Source: Mycolicibacterium monacense (GTDB lineage: Bacteria > Actinomycetota > Actinomycetes > Mycobacteriales > Mycobacteriaceae). Taken from it: 64,000 nt of DNA. The notes under the pieces were generated by a model, which did no database searches, was not told the DNA's origin, and saw only the letters and a list, made by a program, of their open reading frames with translations. This document shows, in pieces, positions 13,561 to 22,637 of this stretch (the first letter of the stretch is position 1; each line of letters opens with the position of its first letter). The translations under genes and the position numbers were made by a program. The stretch is taken from the NCBI RefSeq assembly GCF_010731575.1, contig NZ_AP022617.1, positions 992,001-1,056,000 on the forward strand. The letters are read 5' to 3'.

Positions 13561-13970
13561 CAGCAGGTTTCGTGGCGCCGGTGCACGTGCGGTGGTCCGA
13601 CATCGACATGTACCAGCACATCAACCATGCCACGATGGTCACCATCCTCGAAGAGGCGCGCATCCCGTTTCTGCGTGAGCCGTTCGAGGCGCGGATCACC
13701 GACATCGGTCTGTTGATCGCCGACGTGCACATCACCTACAAGGGGCAGCTGCGCCTGATCGACTCGCCGTTGCAGGTGACGATGTGGTCCAAACGCGTTC
13801 GCGCGGTGGACTTCACGATCGGGTACGAGGTCCGCTCCATGGGCGCGCCTGCGGACTCCAAACCGTCGGTCATCGCCGAGACCCAGTTGGCCGCGGTGCA
13901 CATCGAGGAGCAGCGGCTCGAACGGCTGACGCCCGAGCAGCGCACCTATCTGCAACGTTATCTGCGATGA
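13557..13970 (+). CDS. Hotdog-fold acyl-CoA thioesterase
   Basis: The 137-residue protein has the 4HBT hotdog signature of the YbgC/FadM type: [19 protein letters not shown], in which the Asp and the downstream His-Asn belong to the active-site region. The glutamate of LEEAR follows. It probably hydrolyses an acyl-CoA in the cytoplasm; the substrate is not visible from sequence. GTG 13557 overlaps the gdh TGA by four bases and its own stop overlaps the next ATG, so it is in the middle of a coupled three-gene unit. It matches Rv2475c by position and size. Confidence 0.88.
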   Translation: MTAGFVAPVHVRWSDIDMYQHINHATMVTILEEARIPFLREPFEARITDIGLLIADVHITYKGQLRLIDSPLQVTMWSKRVRAVDFTIGYEVRSMGAPADSKPSVIAETQLAAVHIEEQRLERLTPEQRTYLQRYLR

Positions 13971-14626
13971 CCGGCCATGAGCGTGGGCTCTGGCTGACCG
14001 ATCCCGGTCACCGCGACGATCTGGCCACCTTCGCCGAACGGGCGGTGCGGCTCGACGGCGCCGCTGTGGTGCGGTTGCGCGAACGGGCCGGCGGCGGCGT
14101 GGTCGCCTTCGTGGCAACGGGTTTCGACGTACTGGCCAGCCGGGTGGTCAGCGGACGGCTGCGCCCGAAGGACCTGTGCGCCGGCGCCGACGCCCTCGTG
14201 GCGGGGCTGGCGGGTATCGACGCGTCGGGGTTCGTCGACACCGGCTTCCCGATGGACTCGGCGTGGCGTGGTGCGGTGCCTTCCGAGACGGGCTTCACCC
14301 ATCTCGACGACGTGCCGGCCCGGGTGATGCTCGATTTGGTGACGCAGGGTGGCGCGCTGGCGCGCCAGCACAGCGGCGCCCACGGTCCGCCGTCGTCGCT
14401 GCTCGATCAGGAGGTTATCGCGGTCAGCGGGGACGGTGAGAGCGTCGGTGTCCCGATGCGGTGCGTATTCGCGCTCACCGCAATGGGTTTCCTACCGCAG
14501 AGCAGCGCCGCGCTCGATGCCGGCGACATCGTGCGGATCCGCGTCTCGCCCACCTGGCTGCGGATCGACGCGCCGTTCGGTTCGGTGCTGCGACGGCGCG
14601 GCGACCCGGCGGTCGTGTTGCGTTAG
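13967..14626 (+). CDS. Conserved mycobacterial protein of unknown function (Rv2474c-like)
   Basis: The 219-residue soluble protein shows no motif that I recognise, no signal peptide and no membrane segment. ATG 13967 overlaps the thioesterase stop (ATGA), which places it as the last gene of the gdh-thioesterase unit. Its TAG (14624-14626) overlaps the TAA of the convergent aglA gene (14623-14625), so the two genes end inside each other with no room for a terminator between them. Gene order suggests that it is the counterpart of Rv2474c. No function is proposed. Confidence 0.8.
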   Translation: MTGHERGLWLTDPGHRDDLATFAERAVRLDGAAVVRLRERAGGGVVAFVATGFDVLASRVVSGRLRPKDLCAGADALVAGLAGIDASGFVDTGFPMDSAWRGAVPSETGFTHLDDVPARVMLDLVTQGGALARQHSGAHGPPSSLLDQEVIAVSGDGESVGVPMRCVFALTAMGFLPQSSAALDAGDIVRIRVSPTWLRIDAPFGSVLRRRGDPAVVLR

Positions 14627-16233
14627 ACCACCCAGGCGGCCGTGTCGGGGGGTAGCCGCCGATCCTGGGTCGAGCGAAGCGACGGGGAAGGTGCCTGCAG
14701 GGGCGCGCTGGCGAGCAGCACCTCACCGGGGGGCAGGTCGACCGGGCGCTCACCGGCGTTGAGCACACAGGTGAGTCCGCCGTCGGTGCGGAACGTCACC
14801 ACCCCGTCCTCGGCGGACAGCTGCGTCAGCGTGGCCCCGTCGACGCCACAGCGGTCCCGGCGCAGGCGCAGCGCCCGGCGGAAGAAGTGCAGCACGGAGT
14901 CCGGCTCGGCCAGCTGGCGTTCGACGGTCAGCGACGACCATTCCGCCGGCATCGGCAGCCAGGTGTCGGCCGTCGTCGAGAACCCGAACGGGGGAGCGTC
15001 ACCGCTCCACGGCATCGGCACGCGGCATCCGTCGCGCCCGCGTTCGGTGCGGTCGGAGCGTTCCCACACCGGGTCCTGAAGCACTTCGTCGGGCAGGTCG
15101 ACGTTGGGCAGGCCGAGTTCTTCGCCGTTGTAGACGAACACCACGCCGGGCAGCGCCAGCATCACCAGGGCCATCGCCCGGGCCCGCGCCAGCCCGAGCG
15201 CCCCGCCGCCGTACCGGGTGACCTCCCGCTCGACGTCGTGGTTGGACAGCGTCCACGTCGGCGTCGCGTTCTCCAGGGCGACGGCGGCCAGCGAGTTCTC
15301 GATCGCGTCGTGGATCTCGTCGGCGTCGAAGTCGGCGCGCACCAGCCGGAAGTTGAAGCCCAGATGCAGTTCGTCGGCCCGCAGGTAGGCGGCGAACGCG
15401 GCGTTGTCGTAGACCCACACCTCGCCGACGGCGACCGCGCCGGGATAGTCGTCGAGCACGGAGCGGATGTTGCGGTGGATGTCGTGGACGCCCTGGTGGT
15501 CGAACCGCGGATCGCTGGCCGTCTCGGCGAGCATCCTGTTCTCGGCGATCTCCATGTCGGGCAGGTCCGGCGGTTTGGCCATCCCGTGCGCCACGTCGAT
15601 CCGGAAACCGTCGACGCCGCGGTCGAGCCAGAAGCGCAGCGTCTTCTCGAGATCCTCGAAGACCTCGGGGTTGTCCCAGTTGAGGTCGGGCTGCTCCGGG
15701 TCGAACAGGTGCAGGTACCACTGGCCGGGCTGCCCGTCGGGTTCGACGATCCGCGTCCACGCGGGCCCGCCGAAGACGGAGATCCAGTTGTTGGGCGGGA
15801 GCAGCCCGTCGGGACCGGTGCCCTCCCGGAAGATGTAGCGCTCCCGCTGGGCGCTGCCCGGACCCGCCGCCAGCGCCGCCTGGAACCACGGGTGCGCCGA
15901 GCTGGTGTGGTTGGGCACCAGATCCATGGTGATGCGGATACCGCGGTCGTGCGCGGCGGCGATGAGCCGATCCAGGGCGTCGATGCCGCCGAACAGCGGG
16001 TCGATGTCGCGGGGGTCGGCGACGTCGTAGCCGTGGTCGGCCATGGGGGAGACGGTGACCGGGTTGAGCCACAGTGCGTCGACGCCGAGTTCACTCAGAT
16101 AGTCGAGTTTGGCGGTCACGCCGTCGAGGTCGCCGACACCGTCGCCGTCGCTGTCGTGGAAGGACCGGGGATAGACCTGGTAGAACACCGCGCGCGACCA
16201 CCAGGGCTGGTCAGCTGTCGGGGGGTGAGCCAT
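14623..16233 (-). CDS. aglA: Alpha-glucosidase, GH13 family
   Basis: The 536-residue cytoplasmic enzyme has the GH13 TIM barrel. YQVYPRSF lies near the N-terminus, DLVPNHTS is region I, GFRIDVAHG is region II with the catalytic Asp, GEVWVY is region III with the acid/base Glu, and LSNHDVER is region IV. It should hydrolyse alpha-1,4 or alpha-1,6 glucosides such as maltose or isomaltose, linked to trehalose/glycogen turnover. ATG 16233 is preferred because CACAAT lies seven bases upstream as a possible leaderless -10; ATG 16242 would add MGA. It is convergent with the gene ending at 14626. It corresponds to Rv2471. Confidence 0.92.
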   Translation of the reverse strand: MAHPPTADQPWWSRAVFYQVYPRSFHDSDGDGVGDLDGVTAKLDYLSELGVDALWLNPVTVSPMADHGYDVADPRDIDPLFGGIDALDRLIAAAHDRGIRITMDLVPNHTSSAHPWFQAALAAGPGSAQRERYIFREGTGPDGLLPPNNWISVFGGPAWTRIVEPDGQPGQWYLHLFDPEQPDLNWDNPEVFEDLEKTLRFWLDRGVDGFRIDVAHGMAKPPDLPDMEIAENRMLAETASDPRFDHQGVHDIHRNIRSVLDDYPGAVAVGEVWVYDNAAFAAYLRADELHLGFNFRLVRADFDADEIHDAIENSLAAVALENATPTWTLSNHDVEREVTRYGGGALGLARARAMALVMLALPGVVFVYNGEELGLPNVDLPDEVLQDPVWERSDRTERGRDGCRVPMPWSGDAPPFGFSTTADTWLPMPAEWSSLTVERQLAEPDSVLHFFRRALRLRRDRCGVDGATLTQLSAEDGVVTFRTDGGLTCVLNAGERPVDLPPGEVLLASAPLQAPSPSLRSTQDRRLPPDTAAWVV

Positions 16234-16257
16234 TGCGCCCATTGTGGCCGCCTGCGC

Positions 16258-16653
16258 TCAGAACGGCGAATTGACCATCGACTGCGCGGCCATCTCGAGG
16301 TAGGCCAGCAGCTCCCTGCGGTGCTCGTCGTCCAGCGTCACCGCGTCGATCTCCGCGACGGCGGTGTGCATACAGCGCAGCCAGGCGTCGCGTTCGATGT
16401 AGCCGATCCGGAACGGAGCGTGGCGCATCCGCAGCCGGGGGTGTCCGCGCTGGTCCGAGTAGGTTCGAGGACCGCCCCAGTACTGCTCGAGGAACATCCG
16501 CAACCGGACCTCGGCCGCCTCGAGTTCGTCATCGGGGTACAGCGGGCGCAGGATCTCGTCCTCGCGCACCAGTTCGTAGAACCGCGCCACGATCGCGCGG
16601 AACGTCTCGTGGCCACCGACTTCGTCGTAGAACGACCGTGTTGGTTGCGTCAC
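16258..16653 (-). CDS. glbO: Group II truncated haemoglobin O
   Basis: The 131-residue haem protein matches mycobacterial trHbO closely by eye, offset by three residues. Tyr26 (B10), Tyr39 (CD1), proximal His78 (in RMRHAPFRI) and Trp91 (G8, in DAWLRCM) are all present, as is the EQYWGGP block. The protein binds O2 and NO and is membrane-associated in M. tuberculosis. GTG 16653 is the start. The aglA start lies 24 bases downstream on the same strand, so glbO and aglA are probably co-transcribed. It corresponds to Rv2470. Confidence 0.95.
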   Translation of the reverse strand: MTQPTRSFYDEVGGHETFRAIVARFYELVREDEILRPLYPDDELEAAEVRLRMFLEQYWGGPRTYSDQRGHPRLRMRHAPFRIGYIERDAWLRCMHTAVAEIDAVTLDDEHRRELLAYLEMAAQSMVNSPF

Positions 16654-16794
16654 GACTCCATTGTGGCCTGTCGGCGGCCCGGCCCCGGCATCCCGGTGAC
16701 GTCATCGGATGTTCACCGGACTGACCTGCGAACACGTGCGGAATTGCCGTGCGGTGGCCGCCGATCCATGGTGGACTGTCTCCTCGGAGGACGT

Positions 16795-17463
16795 ATGGCG
16801 CATCGCAAGAAAAGCCCGTCGAGACCGACCGGCCACAAGCGTGCGGCCGCGGTCGGCCCCTCGGGTCCCGCGGCGAGCGCCCGTGTGCTGCACAGTGTCG
16901 AAATCCACGGCGGAGAGACCGCGGCCTCCATCCACGACGGTTCGCTGTGGGGACGCCGTCGTGTCCTGCTGCTCAACTCCACCTACGAACCGCTGACCGC
17001 GCTGCCGCTGCGTCGCGCGGTGGTGATGCTGATCTGCGGTAAGGCCGACGTCGTCCACGAGGATCCCTCAGGACCGGTGATCCACTCGGCGACCCGCAGC
17101 ATCTCGGTGCCGACGGTCATCCGGCTGCGCAGTTTCGTGCGCGTGCCCTACCGGGCCCGCGTCCCGATGACCCGGGCGGCGTTGATGCACCGCGACCGGT
17201 TCCGCTGCGCGTATTGCGGCGCGAAGGCCGACACCGTCGACCACGTGGTGCCCCGCAGTCGCGGCGGCGACCATTCGTGGGAGAACTGTGTCGCCGCGTG
17301 CGCACCGTGCAACCACCGCAAGGCCGATCACCTGCTGGCCGAACTGGGCTGGACGCTGCGCCACGTGCCGCTGCCGCCCAAGGGGCAGCACTGGCGGCTG
17401 CTGTCGACGGTCAAGGAACTCGACCCGGCGTGGATGCGATACCTGGGTGAGGGCGCGGCCTGA
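16795..17463 (+). CDS. HNH endonuclease family protein (Rv2469c-like)
   Basis: The 222-residue protein has an HNH domain in its C-terminal half. CAYCGA is followed by VDHVVPRSRGG, WENCVAAC and CNHRKAD, giving a four-Cys zinc frame (CxxC...CxxC) around the His and Asn of the nuclease fold. The N-terminal ~50 residues are basic and low in complexity. ATG 16795 is chosen because GGAGG is just upstream and because the length then equals the 222 residues that I recall for Rv2469c; an in-frame ATG at 16768 is weaker. The open frame continues far upstream, but only antisense to aglA. The biological role is unknown. Confidence 0.88.
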   Translation: MAHRKKSPSRPTGHKRAAAVGPSGPAASARVLHSVEIHGGETAASIHDGSLWGRRRVLLLNSTYEPLTALPLRRAVVMLICGKADVVHEDPSGPVIHSATRSISVPTVIRLRSFVRVPYRARVPMTRAALMHRDRFRCAYCGAKADTVDHVVPRSRGGDHSWENCVAACAPCNHRKADHLLAELGWTLRHVPLPPKGQHWRLLSTVKELDPAWMRYLGEGAA

Positions 17464-17473
17464 TACCGCGGTG

Positions 17474-17487
17474 GGATACCGTTTCAC
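17474..17487 (+). promoter_or_regulatory. Leaderless promoter element GGATACCGTTTCAC (copy 1)
   Basis: The 14-base string contains TACCGT (17477-17482), which lies eight bases before GTG 17491. The same 14 bases occur at 43417-43430, again just before a GTG start. It lies directly after the HNH stop. Confidence 0.4.
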
Positions 17488-17490
17488 ACC

Positions 17491-17772
17491 GTGACCACCT
17501 CCGTGATCCTCGTCCTCGTCCTCGTGCCGTTGGGACTGACCGCGGTCCTGGCCTTGCTGATCTTCCGTGGCAAGGGTCCGCACCCAGCGAGCTACAAACT
17601 GTCCGAACCGTGGCGGCACTCGCCGATCCTGTGGGCGGCCGACGAGCCGGCGCACCAGGAGCATGCGACCGGACACAGCATTCAGGCCGACTCCGCCGCG
17701 CATGGCGGCAATGTCGGCGAGCATCACTCACATCCCGTGACGATTGGAGGCGGCGCAAGTGGCAAGTGGTGA
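17491..17772 (+). CDS. Small single-pass membrane protein
   Basis: The 93-residue protein begins with one strong membrane helix (about residues 4-25) followed by a polar, His-rich tail ([15 protein letters not shown]) that probably faces the cytoplasm or periplasm. It resembles the aa3-type small membrane proteins of mycobacteria only in general layout, and I do not recognise the family. GTG 17491 follows a TACCGT -10-like box by eight bases. Its end overlaps the start of the next gene (17759) by 14 bases, so the pair is co-transcribed and probably coupled. The His cluster could bind metal, which is speculation. Confidence 0.72.
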   Translation: MTTSVILVLVLVPLGLTAVLALLIFRGKGPHPASYKLSEPWRHSPILWAADEPAHQEHATGHSIQADSAAHGGNVGEHHSHPVTIGGGASGKW

Positions 17773-18244
17773 AGTTCAGGTCACCGGTCACCGCGCGGCG
17801 GTCGAACGCCAGGGTCTGCCCTACGGTTGGGCGCTGACCTCGAGCGGACGCCTGTCCGGCGTGACGGAGCCCGGCACCATGTCGGTGGACTATCCGTTCG
17901 CCACCAAGGACCTGGTCGTGCTCGACGACGCGCTGAAGTACGGGTCGCGGGCGGCGAAGGCCCGCTTCGCGGTGTACATCGGCGACCTCGGCGCGGACAC
18001 CGCTGCCACGGCCCGCGAGATCCTGTCGCAGGTGCCGACACCGAACAACGCCGTGCTGCTGGCGGTGTCGCCGGACCAGCGCGCGATCGAGGTGGTCTAC
18101 GGCGTCGACGTCAAGGGCCGCGGTATCGAGACCGCCGCACCGCTGGGCGTCTCGGCGGCGGCCGCGTCGTTCAAGGAGGGCAACCTCATCGACGGGCTGA
18201 TCAGCGGGATCCGGGTGCTGTCCGCGGGCGTCTCACCCCGCTGA
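17759..18244 (+). CDS. DUF5130-like conserved protein (Rv2468c-like)
   Basis: The 161-residue protein has an alpha/beta pattern similar to TPM/DUF5130 proteins ([39 protein letters not shown]) followed by a hydrophobic Ala-rich helix. No signal peptide is visible. GTG 17759 has GGAGG about eight bases upstream, whereas an earlier in-frame ATG (17744) lies on that ribosome-binding site. It overlaps the preceding membrane protein, so the two may work together at the membrane. Its last 12 bases overlap the convergent HNH gene. Function is unknown. Confidence 0.75.
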   Translation: MASGEVQVTGHRAAVERQGLPYGWALTSSGRLSGVTEPGTMSVDYPFATKDLVVLDDALKYGSRAAKARFAVYIGDLGADTAATAREILSQVPTPNNAVLLAVSPDQRAIEVVYGVDVKGRGIETAAPLGVSAAAASFKEGNLIDGLISGIRVLSAGVSPR

Positions 18245-18589
18245 ATCCGCCCGCGTGAGCGCCGACCGGATCTCGATGTAGCGGGTCAGGAACCGGCGCT
18301 CGTCGAGGCGTTTGCGGCGCATCCAGCCGGTGACCTCGTCATTGCACTTGCTGGTGTTGCAGGACGCGCAGGCCGGCACGACGTTGTCCAGGGTGTACCG
18401 CCCACCCCGCGAGATCGCCATGACGCAGTCGCGCTGCATGACGCCCTCGGTGGCGCCGCAGTAGGCGCAGCCGTCCCACGCCGCCTTGAGCGCCGACCAT
18501 TGCGCGGCGGTGAGATCGTTACCGGCGCGCGCGACGCGTAGCTTGCGTCGGCGCGCGGCGCGTGCCCTGCGAGTGCGATTGACCGCCAC
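18233..18589 (-). CDS. Small HNH endonuclease family protein
   Basis: This basic protein of about 118 residues has CAYCGA, then [15 protein letters not shown] and CNTSKCND, an HNH-type zinc frame with CxxC pairs. The classical first His of the motif is not obvious: the position after the first CxxC reads [11 protein letters not shown] where DHVVPRSRGG stands in the neighbouring HNH protein. Catalysis may therefore be lost. The start is uncertain: GTG 18589 is used here, and TTG 18619 would add 10 residues. It is convergent with the DUF5130 gene and overlaps it. It is a second HNH protein within 1.5 kb but shares little beyond the zinc frame. Confidence 0.7.
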   Translation of the reverse strand: MAVNRTRRARAARRRKLRVARAGNDLTAAQWSALKAAWDGCAYCGATEGVMQRDCVMAISRGGRYTLDNVVPACASCNTSKCNDEVTGWMRRKRLDERRFLTRYIEIRSALTRADSAG

Positions 18590-18681
18590 CGCCCGAGGAT
18601 GCCGCGCGAGCGTGCGCAACCGCGGAAACCACCGCGGCGTGTCGTGTGCCGACCCGCACGCTCGCGCGAGGAGAGGTGGGG

Positions 18682-21285
18682 TCAGCTCACGTCGTGCTTG
18701 CGCGCCCGCAGTGCGCGTTCCACCCCCGCGCGGCCTTCGAGCACCAGTCGGCGCAGCGCCGGCGGCACGTCACCGGAGAGGAAGCGGTCCGCGGCCGCCA
18801 GACCCTCGTCGCTGATGTCCCACGACGGGTACAGGCCGATCACCACCGTCTGGGCGACCTCACTGGACCGGCGCTCCCACACCCCCGCAATGGCGGCGAA
18901 GTACTTCTCCGTGTACGGCGCCAGCAGCGCCTGCTGACCCGGCTGCACGATGCCGCCGACGATCGAGCGCGTGGTGATGTTGGCCAGCGTGTCGTCCTCG
19001 ATGACCTGTTGCCACGCAGCCTCTTTCACAGCGGGCTGCGGTCGCGCCGCGGACGCCGCCGCGGCGTGGCGCCGGCCTGCCGCGGTCGGATCGCGCTCCG
19101 CCTCGGCGTCGATGAACGGCGTCTCGGGTCCGTCGGCGTCGATGTCGCCGCTGGCGGCCAGCGCCGTGACGATGCGCCACCGCAGGTCGGTGTCGAGCAC
19201 CAGCCCCGTCAGGTTCACCGCGGCGGGTTCGTTGTCGAGCAGGGTCGCCAACACGGCGACGTGGTTACGCGACAACACCGACGCGCACAGCGCGTTGACG
19301 AACGCCAACTGGTGGTCCGAACCCGGGGCCGATTCGTGCGCCAGATCGAGCAGCCGGTCGGCGAACGCCGGCCAGCCGGTCTCACGCGCCCACTGCGGAT
19401 CGGCGTAGGAGTTCAGCGCGGTCTGCGCCTGCAGCAGCAGCCGCTGCGCCACGCCGACCTCGGTCTCGGCGTGCACACCGCTCATCACCAGCGCGACGAA
19501 GTCGCGGGCCCGCAGTTCGGCCTCGCGGGTCATCTCCCAGGCCGCCGACCAGGCCAGCGTGCGCGGCAACGGTTCGGCGATGTCGGCGATGCGGGTGAGC
19601 ACCGTCTGCAGCGAATCCGGATCCAGCCGCGACGCGCAGTACGTCAGGTCGTCGTCGTTGACCAGCACCAGTTTTCCGCGCGGAACTCCTTGCAGTGCGG
19701 GGACTTCGGTGCTCTCGCCTTCCACGTCGAGCTCCTCGCGGTGCACCCGCACGAGCTTTCCGGTGGTCGGATCGTCGTCGTACACGCCGATGGCCAGCCG
19801 GTGTACGCGTGTCTCACCGGCACCCGGTGCGGCACCGCTCTGGGTGACGGCGAAGCGGGTGAACCGGCCGTCGGCGTCGACGTCGAAGTCGGCGCGCAGC
19901 GTGTTGAGCCCGGTGGTCTTGAGCCACTGCCTGCCCCACCCGGAAAGGTCACGGCCCGAAGCCTTCTCGAGCGCACCGAGCAGATCGCCGAACGTCGCGT
20001 TGCCGAAGGCGTGGTCACGGAAGTAGTCCCGCAGCCCGGCGAGGAACGATTCCAGGCCGACGTAGGCGACGAGTTGTTTGAGGACGCTGGCGCCCTTGGC
20101 GTAGGTGATCCCGTCGAAGTTCACCTCGACGGCGTGCAGATCGGGGATGTCGGCGGCAACCGGATGCGTCGACGGCAACTGGTCCTGACGGTATGCCCAC
20201 GACTTCTCCACGTTGGCGAACGTCGTCCACGCCTCGGTGTACTCCGTCGACTCGGCCTGGCACAGCACCGAGGCGAACGTCGCGAACGATTCGTTGAGCC
20301 ACAGGTCGTCCCACCAGGTCATGGTGACCAGATCGCCGAACCACATGTGCGCCATCTCGTGGAGCACGGTCTCGGCGCGACGCTCGTACGAGGCGCGGGT
20401 GACCTTGCTGCGGAAGACGTAGTCCTCCAGGAACGTCACCGCTCCGGCGTTCTCCATCGCGCCCGCGTTGAACTCCGGGACGAACAGCTGGTCGTACTTG
20501 CCGAACGCGTAGGGCACCCCGAAGTTGTTGTGGTAGAAGCCGAATCCCTGCTTGGTCTCGCTGAACAGCCGCTCGGCGTCCATGAACTCGGCCAGCGACT
20601 TGCGGCAGAACAGCCCGAGCGGGATCTCACCGTGCTCGTCGCGGTACAGATCGTCCCAGCGGGCGTACGGTCCGGCGATCAGGGCGACGAGGTAGGTGCT
20701 CATCCGCGGCGTCTGCACGAACACGTGGGTCTTGGAGGCGCCGTTCGCTTGAGCGGCGCGGTCGTCACGGCTGCCCTCCAGCGCGCCGTTGGACACCACC
20801 TCCCAGTGCGCGGGCGCGGTGACCGTGACGTCGAACGTCGCCTTGAGGTCGGGCTGGTCGAAGCAGGCGAACATGCGCTTGGCGTCGGCGGTCTCGAACT
20901 GTGAGTACAGGTACACCTCGTCGTCGACCGGGTCGACGAAGCGGTGCAGTCCCTCGCCGGTGTTCGAGTAGCGGCAGTCGGCGTCGACGACGAGCACGTT
21001 GTGCTCGGCCAACCCCGCGAGCGGGATGCCGGTCGACTCGTCGTAACCCGACACGTCGACGTCGTGGCCGTTGAGGGTGGCCGCGCGGATGGTGTCCGCG
21101 GCGATGTCGATGTAGGTGTCGGCGCCCGGCGTCGCGTCGAACGTGACGGTGGTGACCGAGTGGAAGGTCTTCTCACCGGGGGCACCGGCACCGTCGGTGA
21201 GATCCAGTTCGATGCGGTAGTTGTCGACGGTGATCAGGGCCGCGCGTTCGACGGCCGCCTCGCGGGTCAGGTTGGGAAGTGCCAC
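18682..21285 (-). CDS. pepN: Aminopeptidase N (M1 metallopeptidase)
   Basis: The 867-residue cytoplasmic zinc aminopeptidase has the M1 motifs GAMENAG (exopeptidase) and HEMAHMWFG with a downstream Glu (NESFA), giving the HExxH-18-E zinc site. The C-terminal ERAP1-like helical domain follows. It removes N-terminal residues from peptides, probably completing degradation of proteasome/Clp products. GTG 21285 is chosen because MALPNLTRE matches the start that I recall for Rv2467, and because TAGGTT lies seven bases upstream as a leaderless -10. The longer TTG start (21294) has no such support. The upstream -10 overlaps the stop of the secreted-protein gene. Confidence 0.95.
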   Translation of the reverse strand: MALPNLTREAAVERAALITVDNYRIELDLTDGAGAPGEKTFHSVTTVTFDATPGADTYIDIAADTIRAATLNGHDVDVSGYDESTGIPLAGLAEHNVLVVDADCRYSNTGEGLHRFVDPVDDEVYLYSQFETADAKRMFACFDQPDLKATFDVTVTAPAHWEVVSNGALEGSRDDRAAQANGASKTHVFVQTPRMSTYLVALIAGPYARWDDLYRDEHGEIPLGLFCRKSLAEFMDAERLFSETKQGFGFYHNNFGVPYAFGKYDQLFVPEFNAGAMENAGAVTFLEDYVFRSKVTRASYERRAETVLHEMAHMWFGDLVTMTWWDDLWLNESFATFASVLCQAESTEYTEAWTTFANVEKSWAYRQDQLPSTHPVAADIPDLHAVEVNFDGITYAKGASVLKQLVAYVGLESFLAGLRDYFRDHAFGNATFGDLLGALEKASGRDLSGWGRQWLKTTGLNTLRADFDVDADGRFTRFAVTQSGAAPGAGETRVHRLAIGVYDDDPTTGKLVRVHREELDVEGESTEVPALQGVPRGKLVLVNDDDLTYCASRLDPDSLQTVLTRIADIAEPLPRTLAWSAAWEMTREAELRARDFVALVMSGVHAETEVGVAQRLLLQAQTALNSYADPQWARETGWPAFADRLLDLAHESAPGSDHQLAFVNALCASVLSRNHVAVLATLLDNEPAAVNLTGLVLDTDLRWRIVTALAASGDIDADGPETPFIDAEAERDPTAAGRRHAAAASAARPQPAVKEAAWQQVIEDDTLANITTRSIVGGIVQPGQQALLAPYTEKYFAAIAGVWERRSSEVAQTVVIGLYPSWDISDEGLAAADRFLSGDVPPALRRLVLEGRAGVERALRARKHDVS

Positions 21286-21292
21286 GCCCCCC

Positions 21293-21298
21293 AACCTA
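21293..21298 (-). promoter_or_regulatory. Putative leaderless -10 for pepN
   Basis: On the minus strand TAGGTT is followed by seven bases and GTG 21285. The hexamer overlaps the stop codon (21296-21298) of the preceding gene on the same strand. Confidence 0.45.
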
Positions 21299-21676
21299 TC
21301 GGGCGCGAGGGAACCTCGTCGTCTGCAGCCAGTTCAGGAACGTGCCGTTGCCCACCGAGGACACCATCTGCGGGCAGTACATCTGGATGGCGATGCCGGC
21401 GAAGAACGCCGCCAGGTCGGGCGGGACGCCGTCGTTGCGCACGGTCGCGACGACCTTCGCGAAATCCTTACCCGGTTCGACGAGCATCGGGCACACCCGC
21501 TTACCGAGTGCGACGGTGTCCACCGGGTTGTCGTAGCGCACCCCCGCCCTGTTGAGCGCCGAGAGGAACGCATCATCGAGCGGATCGGCGGCCGCGGCCG
21601 GCGCGGTCATCAGGGCGCCGGCGAGCGCGGCGGCACATGCCGCCACCGCCATCCGGGTTCGAACTGTTGCGGACAT
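21296..21676 (-). CDS. Secreted DUF732 family protein
   Basis: The 126-residue protein has a clear Sec signal peptide (hydrophobic Ala-rich core, cleavage near AAAADP). The small mature domain has two cysteines (RVCPML and MYCPQM) and the pattern DDAFLSALNRAGV typical of mycobacterial DUF732 proteins. It is exported and probably disulfide-bonded; the function of the family is not known. ATG 21676 has GAGGAGC seven bases upstream, which rules out the longer in-frame start at 21721. It is followed immediately by pepN on the same strand. Confidence 0.85.
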   Translation of the reverse strand: MSATVRTRMAVAACAAALAGALMTAPAAAADPLDDAFLSALNRAGVRYDNPVDTVALGKRVCPMLVEPGKDFAKVVATVRNDGVPPDLAAFFAGIAIQMYCPQMVSSVGNGTFLNWLQTTRFPRAR

Positions 21677-21899
21677 GGTGCTCCTCGTCTGTCCTCTGCC
21701 ACACTGGTTTACTTTGGTCACAGGAACAACACGGTTGGGTCAAGGTTGACCCACCACTGCGTGTCCCGCGGGTCGGTGGGTGCGAATCACCTTTTCCGGG
21801 AACATCGGGTGCGCAGGCGAAGTTGTGCTGCACGGAACGCTGTCCTCGCCGTTCTTGAGAGTCACTGAGTCGCCGAGAGTCACCGAAAGGACCTACCTG

Positions 21900-22520
21900 A
21901 TGCCCGAGAAGTCGAGAGCTGATTTCTGGTTCGACCCGTTGTGCCCGTGGTGCTGGATCACCTCCCGCTGGATCCTCGAAGTGGAGAAGGTGCGCGACAT
22001 CGACGTGAACTTCCACGTCATGAGCCTCGCGGTGCTCAACGAAGGGCGCGATCTGCCCGAGGAGTACCAGGAGGCGATGAAGCGGGCGTGGGGTCCGGTG
22101 CGGGTCGCGATCGCCGCCGAGCAGGCCAAGGGGGCCGACGTCCTCGGCCCGCTGTACACCGCGATGGGCACCCGGATCCACAACCGGGGCTACGGCGAAT
22201 CCGACCCGGATTTCTCCGCCGTCATCTCCGAATCGCTGGCCGAGGTCGGCCTGCCCGCGGAACTGGCGGAGGCCGCGACGTCCGGTGAGTACGACGAGGC
22301 GCTGCGCAAGAGCCACCACGAGGGCATGGACCCGGTCGGCGACGACGTCGGAACCCCGACCATCCACGTCAACGGTGTGGCGTTCTTCGGTCCCGTGTTG
22401 TCGAAGATTCCGCGCGGCGAAGAGGCCGGGAAGCTGTGGGACGCATCGGTCACCTTCGCGTCATATCCGCACTTCTGGGAGCTCAAGCGCACCCGCACGG
22501 AGAAGCCGTCGTTCGACTGA
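21900..22520 (+). CDS. Mycothiol-dependent DsbA-like thiol reductase (Rv2466c-like)
   Basis: The 206-residue cytoplasmic thioredoxin-fold protein has the active site CPWC at residues 15-18 ([13 protein letters not shown]) and the cis-Pro loop [10 protein letters not shown]. It is close to Rv2466c (207 residues), a mycoredoxin-like reductase that uses mycothiol and is induced by oxidative stress through SigH in M. tuberculosis. ATG 21900 follows AAAGGA by seven bases. No signal peptide is present, unlike periplasmic DsbA. It stands alone, divergent from the DUF732 gene. Confidence 0.9.
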   Translation: MPEKSRADFWFDPLCPWCWITSRWILEVEKVRDIDVNFHVMSLAVLNEGRDLPEEYQEAMKRAWGPVRVAIAAEQAKGADVLGPLYTAMGTRIHNRGYGESDPDFSAVISESLAEVGLPAELAEAATSGEYDEALRKSHHEGMDPVGDDVGTPTIHVNGVAFFGPVLSKIPRGEEAGKLWDASVTFASYPHFWELKRTRTEKPSFD

Positions 22521-22637
22521 CGCCGGCGTCGCGGTGGGCTGCGTCGAAACGGCGTGGACCGGGTATGAGTGTGCAACCATCGATGACCACCCCGTGAGGG
22601 GCGGCGTCGCACCCAGCCCCGAGTCCCGGAGACAACG

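Noticed and set aside
14887..16794. Long plus-strand open extension upstream of the HNH gene
   Set aside because: It is antisense to aglA and glbO. The protein-like part begins at ATG 16795 with GGAGG and the expected length.
18646..20904. Plus-strand 752-codon frame antisense to pepN
   Set aside because: It has low-complexity Arg/Gly/Val composition typical of shadow frames, and pepN is certain on the other strand.
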